NCBI GenBank assembly: GCA_030867875.1 | Contig: JAOWCC010000091.1 | Span: forward strand, 248,001 to 312,000 | Direction of reading: 5' to 3' | DNA from: Actinernus sp. WN-2022 | Taxonomy: Eukaryota > Cnidaria > Anthozoa > Actiniaria > Actinernidae | DNA length: 64,000 bases | Shown here: positions 1 through 9,000 of the stretch, one piece after another | How the letters are laid out: each line of letters begins with the position of its first letter | How positions within the stretch are numbered: the stretch's first letter is position 1 | Position numbers and translations under genes: made by a program | Notes under the pieces: model-generated | Databases searched by the model: none | Seen by the model: only the letters and a program-made list of their open reading frames with translations | What the model was told of the DNA's origin: nothing

Positions 1-754
1 CTTTCCTTTCCCCTTTACAACAGACAGCGAAATGTCCATATATCCCACATTTCTTGCATTTTTGTCCTTTTGCAGGGCATTTAGCATCCCGAGCAAAATG
101 TCCTTCTCTGTTACAGTTAAAACAGGTTTTACCCCGTGTCACCATGTCTATATTCCTAGATCTTGAACCAACTGCATTCAAGTTTCCCATCTCTTCTCTT
201 GGTTGTTCTGTCATACTCTGAGCCTGCAAACCGGCCAACTCCCAAGCGCGAGATTTATTTAATGCCTCTTCTAGCGTTATATTTCTAGTTTCCAAGAGCT
301 TCCTTTTCAGTTCATAGTTCCTCAGCTTGTCTATCAGCTGGTCCCTTAAGTTTTCTTCTAGACTTCCTCCGAAATTACCTTGCCATGCTTGCTTTCGTAG
401 ACGAACTATGAACTGGTCAGCGGTTTCCCCCTCCTTCGGCACAAGTTGTCGAAAAACGTGGCGCTCGTAGGGGATGTTCTCTTCCGTTTTAAAATACGAA
501 TCTAGCTTTCGAATCGCTGACAAATACACATTGTCTCCCTCCGCTGGAATCGGTCCTGGGTCTTGTAAATCTTCGAAAATATCTTGTACTTCCATCCCAG
601 CGAAATGAAGTAATTGCGAGGTCTTCTTGCGAGCATTCTCGACTCCCTTGCCTTCTGCATAATATTCAAATGCTCGTTTCCACTTCCTCCAGTGCTCAGC
701 CACTTGCGAGGCGGATCCTGACAGGTCCAATGCCGGTAGAGTTTTTGCTGACAT
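1..754 (-). CDS. Ty3/gypsy retrotransposon gag (partial, runs off left edge)
   Basis: Minus-strand frame open from an ATG at 754-752 to the window edge, 251 codons with no stop. It opens MSAKTLPALDLSG and has a gag-type helical middle (motifs such as HWRKWKRAFEYY and ADQFIVRLRKQ). It ends in two zinc knuckles: C211-C214-H219-C226, with an enlarged CX2CX4HX6C spacing, and C233-C236-H241-C246, the canonical CX2CX4HX4C. This is the nucleocapsid part that packages element RNA. The LTR and primer-binding site lie immediately upstream in the right order and orientation, so this is the 5' end of an LTR retrotransposon; protease, RT and integrase would lie beyond position 1. The frame is intact, which suggests a young insertion. 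It sits in an intron of receptor copy A. The family assignment to Ty3/gypsy rests on the knuckle style and is not proven without pol. Confidence 0.85.
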   Translation of the reverse strand, partial: MSAKTLPALDLSGSASQVAEHWRKWKRAFEYYAEGKGVENARKKTSQLLHFAGMEVQDIFEDLQDPGPIPAEGDNVYLSAIRKLDSYFKTEENIPYERHVFRQLVPKEGETADQFIVRLRKQAWQGNFGGSLEENLRDQLIDKLRNYELKRKLLETRNITLEEALNKSRAWELAGLQAQSMTEQPREEMGNLNAVGSRSRNIDMVTRGKTCFNCNREGHFARDAKCPAKGQKCKKCGIYGHFAVCCKGERK

Positions 755-770
755 TCCTGTCTACTTTTTT

Positions 771-786
771 GTCATCCTCGTCGCCA
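771..786 (-). other. tRNA primer-binding site of the LTR retrotransposon
   Basis: On the minus strand the sequence TGGCGACGAGGATGAC begins 3 bases after the LTR end. It starts with TGG, the complement of a tRNA 3' CCA. The position, between the 5' LTR and gag, is that of a minus-strand primer-binding site. Which tRNA primes is not determined here. Confidence 0.7.
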
Positions 787-789
787 ATT

Positions 790-966
790 TGTGGTGTTTA
801 TTGAGGCCACAAAGGCCAAACTACTCGGCATACATATTACACACGAGCGTTCCGGAGTCGCACACTCTGGCTCGTCACGAACACTACATTAGGTCCCGGA
901 TGTACAATACGTCATGACTCATTAACATATGCACAGGAAGTGTGTCTAGCTACTACAAACACTACA
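790..966 (-). repeat. 5' LTR of the Ty3/gypsy element (about 177 bp)
   Basis: Read on the minus strand it begins TGTAGTG and ends CACCACA, an imperfect terminal inverted repeat (6 of 7 bases) with TG...CA ends. An AATAAA polyadenylation signal lies about 10 bases before the end. The bases following at 967 match a repeat also present at 18462-18525 without an LTR, so that copy approximates the empty site. The other LTR and the target-site duplication are outside the window. Confidence 0.75.
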
Positions 967-1028
967 GGAGATGACAGTTCGTTAGCCAGAAAAAGGCGCA
1001 AGTGGGTTAACTTCGTGAAAGCGAAAAA
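967..1028 (+). repeat. Short repeat shared with 18462-18525
   Basis: A 62-base stretch (reading ggagatga...gttaacttcgtgaaagcg) recurs at 18462-18525 with two or three mismatches, in the same orientation and on the same side of the receptor exons. It marks the leftmost homology between copies A and B that is visible in the window. In A it abuts the LTR; in B it abuts the 31-bp minisatellite. Confidence 0.8.
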
Positions 1029-1130
1029 AACGACTGCTATAGTCTACAAGTGTGTAACGATATATGTGCGCAGTTCCCAGTAGACTTCGCTTGGCCTGAC
1101 TTCAGTTGTGGTTATAAGATATCAGTAATA

Positions 1131-1390
1131 TTATACATACATACATAGACTTTATTTATACCCGGATTTACAGAGTATCTACAGAATAACCTAATATGTC
1201 CGAGAAAAAAATAAACTAAACTAACGAGCTAATATGTAAATAACGTTAAAATATATGGATAGTTCTAAGTTAGGTATATCATAATAACATTGAGATACGT
1301 ATGACAATAATAACATTAGTGAGCACGCATATCACAAAGAACACAAGTACATACATACAAATACATATACATACATATGCGGTATCGGAC
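1131..1390 (-). repeat. Probable non-LTR retrotransposon 3' end with (CATA)n tail
   Basis: On the minus strand a 3'-UTR-like, AT-rich stretch leads to AATAAAGTCTATG followed by TATG tetramers, the usual look of a LINE 3' end with a microsatellite tail. More tetranucleotide repeats lie at 1348-1378. No coding part is attached. The rest of 1391-2070 is AT-rich sequence in which I see no gene. Confidence 0.35.
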
Positions 1391-2077
1391 TCGGGCTGAG
1401 GAGGGAGACAATGAGGGTGAAGAGTGCAATGAGGATCAATGAATGATTAATAAATTAATGAGGAGTGTAATGAATATTGATAAGTAATAGTGTGCAGTCT
1501 TGAATAATTAATAAGCTAATAAAATAAATATTAATATATAAGTAATAATGAATGAATATTAGTGTTCCGTTATTCCCGAGCAACCTTAGTGTATTAACAA
1601 TACCTCATGCGCATGCGCTGTATTAAAAACATTGTCTTTGAAGTCATAGTAAAACATATCAACTGCGCATGGCTGGATTTGAAAACCGCTCTCAAAGGCT
1701 ACGGTGTCAACATTAATTACCTTAGACCAGAACCCTGCTGTCTTCAACTAACGATATTCTGGTCTAGTCTACTCTATTCTAGTGATTCTAATCTAGTCCA
1801 GTCCTGAAAATCTAGTCCTCAAAAAAATATGTTTTCTACTCCTTCAGCGGGCGCCCAAATACGGTACCGCTCGAAACCTGTATTCTGATTGCACCATTAT
1901 TTACTGTAGCTCTATTGTTTTTGTACTGCACGTTCTAATGGTTTGGGTGTTTCGTATTGTTGGGTAAGTCAATGCTGTGGCTCGTTTCGAGCGGTGCAGG
2001 CTGGCTCGCACAGCTGCACGGCTCCAAAGCCGCACTGAGTTACACCCGAAGTCTAGTCCAGTCTATTACCCTTTCGC

Positions 2078-2270
2078 TACCCCTACGCTACCCCATGGCT
2101 ACTTCTACGCTACCCCATGGCTACCCTTTGGCTACCTTTTGGCTACCCCGTCGCTATCCCTTAGCTTCCTATCTCTCCTCCTCGACAAGTATCATTTCCC
2201 TCCTCCCCCTCCTCCTTCTACTCAACAAGTATTATTTTTTCCTCCTAACAAATATAACATTTCTCCTCCA
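2078..2270. repeat. CTACC-type short tandem repeats and an inverted remnant of the 31-bp minisatellite
   Basis: 2078-2165 is a run of variants of ctacccctttgg and ctaccccatgg. 2176-2270 contains aagtatcatttccctcct blocks, the reverse complement of the unit that forms the long minisatellite at 18527-19262. Relative to copy B this repeat pair is therefore inverted, while the flanking sequences at 967 and 2457 are not. Confidence 0.65.
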
Positions 2271-2298
2271 TAAGCAGGCGCACGCACACCCGCACGCC

Positions 2299-2392
2299 CC
2301 CAATATTGACCCCACCTTGACCCTGCATGCATCGAACTCTCATCGACCCCACCTTGACCCTGCATGCATCGAACTCTCATCGACCCCACCTT
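2299..2392. repeat. 37-bp tandem repeat, about 2.5 copies
   Basis: A unit containing ccccaccttgaccctgcatg followed by catcgaactctcatcga is repeated directly two and a half times. No matching copy is visible at the equivalent place in copy B. Confidence 0.75.
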
Positions 2393-2779
2393 AAACAAGC
2401 ATGAATAACTCTCATCGATCCCACATCCAGGTTGTTGATACGTTTCCTTTGTTTCTGTCGTACCGTACTGTTGTGTTATTTTGTGTCTTAAGGAAATTCA
2501 CGATATTTTCTACCATCGTCTGTATACTCTATCTCTTCCTGTGACATGTTGTGACAGCTGGCCTCGCTTTCATGCCATTATGAATAAGGTCAATAAGTGG
2601 GAAAGTTATGGCAGTGACTTACTACACTGTTACCGTACCACATGGCGTGACATAAAGAAGCTTCCTGATTGGTTGTCTTTTTAATCCAATCACATGCAAT
2701 GCAGGGTTATGGTACAAAATCAACTCTCTTGCTAAGATATAATTGGCAGACATGTATTGTGTTCAGGAATCCTACAAAC

Positions 2780-3044
2780 CTTGACTGGTTTGATGTACAT
2801 TTTAACTACTTTATTCATGAGGCGATTTCGTCTGGCGAGCCGGTCTCTCAGGCAAGTGTTGGTTCCCAGGGCCGTGTTTCTTTCCAGTAGGCGCGCCATC
2901 TTGTACTTGATAATAACATCTAAGTTGTACAGAACACGCAGGTTGTCATCTTTCCAGAGGTTTAACAAATATGAGGCTTCGTAGCGATCGATAAGCAGGC
3001 CATCGATCTTATAGCTTTGTACATTGCTTCGAAACTTGAATAAA
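2780..3044 (-). CDS. Copy A exon 5: S2 lobe, second part
   Basis: 265 bases between a TTGTTTCAG acceptor and a GTTTGT donor, beginning with one base of a split codon and ending in phase 0. It reads [20 protein letters not shown], then [18 protein letters not shown], and ends [17 protein letters not shown] is the S2-lobe motif typical of iGluR-like proteins, placed as expected about 50 residues after TM2. Open throughout in A; copy B has a frameshift here. Confidence 0.75.
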
Positions 3045-6000
3045 CTGAAACAACATAACAGCAAAAGTAACTTCCCCTGCAGCAGCACCTTGAAGACACG
3101 CAATTCACAGTGGCTTTAAAGGGGTAGTCAATCGAATTGAACCATCAAGTTTCTTTAAAACAAAGCTACAAAAAGTACACCCTGAGATAGAAGAGAAATG
3201 CCATGTCAATGTCCTGATGTCATTTTCAAACGTTTTCAATAGAGGATGGCAAAGATTAAAGCAGATAACAAAAAAACATATTTTAGAAACTTGCTTTCGG
3301 TTTACAATGAACCGATTTCAAGTTCCTCTAAATTTCTCTTAAAAAGCAGTATATTTGCCATCCTTCATTGAAATTGTCTCAAATTTTATCCAGTGTACCT
3401 GGAAAGCATACTGACTCATTTAATCTGAGTAGTTATTTTTGTCTTTCATCATAAGAAAGTTTATTTTGGGGTTGACAGTCACCACTAGGTACTTTATAGG
3501 GACCCACTACCATGTCTGTCAGGCTTGAACGTGCTGGCATTATAAATGAGGGAGATATGGGCATGTGCTTAAAATCACGTAACCGATGATGTCATCGTTA
3601 CGTCATCACCGCTAAGTGATTGATAGGGACCCACTACCATAATAATAATAATAATAATGGTTTATTAACATTATATCCACGGAGTGGTTCTTCACCTGTT
3701 AAGTCTAAATTACAATGTGCGATAAAATAAATTACATTTTAAAACTACTTATAAAACTACTTATAAAACTACTCTAATTACAGTAATTGCAGAAAATAGG
3801 AAATTTAATTTGATAATGATTAATACATTTAATTAACTAAGCTCAGAAAATAAAACTACCCGGTCTTTTAAGTATGACTTGGTAAGCCTGCAATACAACT
3901 TAAAGTCTTTACATTGTCTTAGGTTTGCAGGCAGCTATTAAAAATCCACGCACGCGCTGGCTCAGTACGGCCTTCGGCCTCGTGTAGTATTCATTATTTT
4001 TCGTTCATCGTATTGTCAGCGCGTGCCTGTATTTGTCAATCAAGCACGCACACCAATCTCTAATCTCAATCTTTGTAAACCCCTTCAGCCTGACGGCCGC
4101 CTCTGCCGGTGTTTTACTTACACAACACTTTAGACCCAGTCCTCAGAGCTTCCATACCAGCATCCGTGCCTTCTAGTACACCAATCTTGAACAACATAGA
4201 ATAAACACACGAGTTCTAAGAAATTCAAGTTCAAGTATCATGCCAAAAAAATAAAAACACAAGATGAATCAATCCTATTATTCGGGTAACTTTTATTCTA
4301 ACTTTATGACCAACTCTATGGATACCATAGCTCAAATAATCTATTACTGATCGGTTCATCAGTTTGGTTTTCGAAAGCATCATTCCACTGCCTCTGTGCT
4401 TATTGATACAACTAATTCTTGGTTTGTGGATATTGATTGTGGTCTCTTAAATATCGTTGCATTTCTGGATTTGAAGAAAGCATTCGACACGGTTGACCAC
4501 TCAATCCTGCTTGATAAACTTAAAGCTATTGGTATCCATGGTGTATCTCACAAACTTTTACAGTCATATCTCTCTGGCAGTTAAGGCAGAGATGTATTGT
4601 CAATGGTGTTCTCTCAAGTGATTGAAAAATAACTCTTTCTGATTTTTATAAATGATCTGCCCAACTGTCTTCAACATTCTATTCCCAGGCGCTTTGCTGA
4701 TGATACCAATATTTCAGCATCCGGGGCTTCCATTGACGCGATTGAGCCTTTGATTAATTTGGATCTCAATAACATCAAAGAATGGCTAGTAGCCAACAAG
4801 CTGAGTTTAAATGTAGCCAAAACTGAGTTCATGCTTATTGGCTCTCGTCCTAAAATTAGAAGTATAGCTCAAGACCCCGTTTTAAAAATTGGTAATGCTC
4901 AAATCTATATATAGGGTATCATGTAGTGAAGTTCTGGGTATAACCATTGATGAAGATACGAGCTTATTGTACAGGTTTCTAAAAAGGTATCTTCAGGCCT
5001 AGGTATTTTGAGGAGAATTCGCCTGTTTGTTTATCATGATACTCTCGAAACCATATATAGATCCTTAATTCTATCTCATCTCCACTACTGCTGTAATGTG
5101 TGGGATAATTTTGGAAAAGTGTTTGCAGAGATTTCAAAATCGAGCTGCCCGTATAATTTTAGGAAAGGGTACGAAACTCCTTCTCCTGACAACTTATTAA
5201 CCCTTGGATGGGAAACGTTGGCATACAGGAGGGCTAAACACAAAGCTTTATTAATGTTTAAAATCCTAAACAACAAAGCCCCGCAATCATTAAACTACTT
5301 ATTTTGTCCTCTCGACCAGGTGTCCTCTTACTACCTTCGTGGTGCCTCTAATAAATTGTTCCTCCCCAGACCCCAAACTAACTCCTTAAAAAAAACCATT
5401 GGTTATAATGGTGTTCAGTTATGGAACTCACTACCTCAAGAAATACGCGAATCGAAGTCTCGCTACTTTTACATCAAATCTAAGGAAAGTAAATCTCCTT
5501 GATTAGTCTTGTGCCATATTTACCTTAGTATTAACTTACTAGTATTATCTCAGTTTTAATTAGTATTTATTAATTAGTATCATCTTAGTATCATCATAGC
5601 ATCTTAGTATAAATTAACATTTAACTTAGTATTAACTTAGGATTACTTGATTCGCCTTACTATTATAAAAAAAAATCATATTCCATTTTTAATCTCCATT
5701 TTTATGTGTGTCACGGCTTACATGGAAACCAACATAAGTTGATTGTAAACACCGTGGGTAAATAAAGGTTTGATTCATTGATTGATTACTAATTCTAGTT
5801 GAATTGCTGCTCCAGTCTCTCGAAGAAAACTAATTTAGACAACTAAATTTGAAAAACACACAACTCATGCAATGCAAAAAGCATGATTCAAGGACTTATC
5901 TATTCGGCTTTTTCTTTTCTGCTTCTTTAATTCTCTACACAGTAATTATAGTCTTTCAATGACGCGAGGATCTTTCTCTTCAGTATCATATCAGTGGCTG

Positions 6001-9000
6001 CAAAAAAATGTCCTTTTCTGGGGAGGGGAGGGGCGCATTGTGGTTGCCCACGCAAGGGGTTGTGGTCGAAAAAGCAAATTAACGCGATGCGTTGCGAGAT
6101 TTTGTCCAAAATATTAATTGCTGCTTCGCTCGCTGCGCAACAATTATTCTATCGGTAGGAATTGTAGGAATGACTGTATGAACTACAAATTAGCTCGGTA
6201 AACATCCTAAATTAGGGTTAGGTTTGGGGCCAGGGTTAGGGTTAGGTATTATGGTTGTAGGAATATGACGTCACCGTAGGAATCCTACAATTCCTACAGA
6301 AGTAACAATTATGTTACTTATAAAGAGATAGGTCCGATCTTATTATTATATTTGCATTTGTTTGACCGGATCTGAGTATGCACACCGTTCACAATTAATG
6401 CAACATACAGAGTGCAGTATGCTGTGTCATGAATAGACTTGCTCCAAGTCGAACTCGCTGAGTCACTGGGTAAGCGATTACTGGGTCAAACAGCGAGCGT
6501 GAGAATCGAAGCGAGAGGCGAGTTCGACTTGTTTCACTTGCAGGAAATTGAATCGGGGCATTACGTTTTAGCGCGAAGCGGAGCTTACATTTCGCGCCTT
6601 TGACAAACTCTTCCAGTGTACAATCAAATTGTAAATACCACATCCACGGTCGACTGACTTGACACGTTAACATACAATGCCTGAAGAATTGACGCTTTGT
6701 GATTGGGCAAATCTTAATACGTCATAAGCCACGCCTCCAGTTGAAAATTCAACCCGTAAATTTCGCGCGCTGCAAGTGGGAAAAGCCCTTCCTGCGGGGG
6801 CTAAGAAGGACTTTGAGAAAGTCTGTGTCATGAATCGATATTGCACACATTACATCTTTGAGCAACTTTCACACATTGTACGAGTTAATGATGTAAACAA
6901 GATAGGAAAACGAAGCACCATCGTGATCTAGCCTGCTAGCGTCTCTTATGGGTGTTTGTTTGTTAATTTGTTTTCGGATTTGGCTACCTGTGGTGCGCGG
7001 TCAAAATGGGGCGAGGAAAAAAAAAGTGAAGGAGGGGGAGGGGGGAGGGGAAGGCGGAAAAGAGACCGCGCCACAGGTAGCCAAATCCGAATATAAATTA
7101 GCAAAAAAAACACCCATAAGAGCCTCTAGCAGGCTACATCGTGATCATGAGTCACGGATGGCCACCTTTATTTGGCGTTTCTGGCCGAGAAACGCTTTGA
7201 CGTCTGTGACGTCACGTTACAGTCGTGATGACGTCCAAATGCGCCAAAAAGAGCAACATTTGACTTCCGTTGCTGTCCGTACCGTACCGTGACTCACGAA
7301 CGTCTCGTGCTTAAGCTCTCTATTTATTCCTGACGCGCTTTCCTACTCTGCCGGATGTGTAGTAAGTCAGCCCTGTGTTTAGCGCGCCGGTGACAGCGGA
7401 GGTTAACGTTGCTATGATAACCAGTCCAGTCATAATCCACAGAACGCCAAACATACGACCCCACACTGACTTTGGTGTCTTGTCGCCATACCTAATAACA
7501 AATAAGAATTTAAAAACCTGCTTGTATTTTCATGTTAATTATAAGGTATCTTATATAATAATCTTATTTAAAACGTCTAGCTAAAGAACTGATACTTGAC
7601 CAAAACAAGCTGGAAAATACTTTAAATATGCAGGAATATTTATGCCATTTCGGAGAAATATGAACGGACACAAGTTAGATGATTCCTATCATCTACAGAG
7701 AGAGAGACGTACTTTTCCCGCTTTGTAAGTTGAACTGACGCGTGGCAGGCGGAGGATGTGGCTTCTTTTTTTGCTTCCGAATGAAAAGAAAGCGAGGAAG
7801 AGAATACTAAGTTTTGGGGTGATGTTCAACTATTTCCATAGAAATATGAAAGAACACTAATGAAATCTAACAATGGCTTACCCAACTGTTGTCATGGAAA
7901 CGAAAGCCCACCAAAAGCCTTCGATCCAAGGAAGAAATTCTTGTGAAACTTTGTACTCCTGTTAAAAATAAACTGTATTTACGTGTCTTGTCTTCTAGCT
8001 GACCCTAGATAGGATCTACTAATCGGGTACTCTGAATCTTTCTATCGAGACCAGAAACAACCATACTGACCATAGGAGCTGATCAAAGTCAGGATCCGGC
8101 TAAACCACAGATCGAATTGGAATTTAGCGTGTTGGTTTCTGGGGACACGGATTCCTCGGTCGAATTGGACTGATTTGGGTTAGTTCTTTTAGGAGGGTAG
8201 GAACCTCGTGCCCAGGGTCTTCTCGTTCAGATCCAAGATGGCGGCTACTCCGAGAGAAGACCCAGGTAAAGGCTGAATCACGTGACCAAAAATATACAGA
8301 AATCCTGGAGATTTTAATCACGTGATATGGGCATCCAATATGACGGCCAAGCTAAATATGGAAATGTTTAACACGTGCCTACAAACCATAGGTATCCCAA
8401 TCCGGAGTGAACGATATGCGATTAACGGTATTTCCACGCGGTGTACGATGTGGTGAAAACAGGTCTACTAAACAGCTCGAAATGGAGTTTACTTTGATAA
8501 AGAAACAGTGGAAGAGTATCACAATGCTACCAGGATGTATCTCAGCTAGAAGAGAATCCTAAAAAGCCGTTCATTTTCCGTTAGTGTTGAAACGAAGCAA
8601 TCGATAGCACATGCTCAGGTTAAACGGCTTCTCCTGGCTTTCACACTGATGAAACTTACCAGAAAACTACCTAGTAATACACTTCATCTATTGCTCTACG
8701 TACACAACGTGGTTTAAGGTTATTTAAAATCGTTTTATTGATAAAATTTGAGAAAATTAAACTATATAAGAATCATCTCCGTGGTCTCAGCCCGTTTGGC
8801 CAATAAAAATCATTGTTAGACAACCTTTGCGTCATAACCGAAGAGCCATCAGAATACGTGACAGTTCAGCCTTTACCAGGGTCTTCTCTCGGAGTAGCCG
8901 CCATCTTGGATCTGACCGAGAAGACCCTGGTCACGAGGTTGGGAGGGTAGAAAACCGCAGAACCCGGAGAAAAACCCTTGGAGCAAGGGCGAGATGCCAA

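Noticed and set aside
1607..1807. 66-codon frame near the left repeats
   Set aside because: Short, AT-rich, no motif and no counterpart in copy B.
6395..6673. Minus-strand frame with [13 protein letters not shown], considered as the missing S2 exon of the receptor
   Set aside because: No proper acceptor or donor of the needed phase, and copy B has a 14-base insertion and a stop in it. The exon at 3306-3398 / 20270-20358 fits phase and length better.
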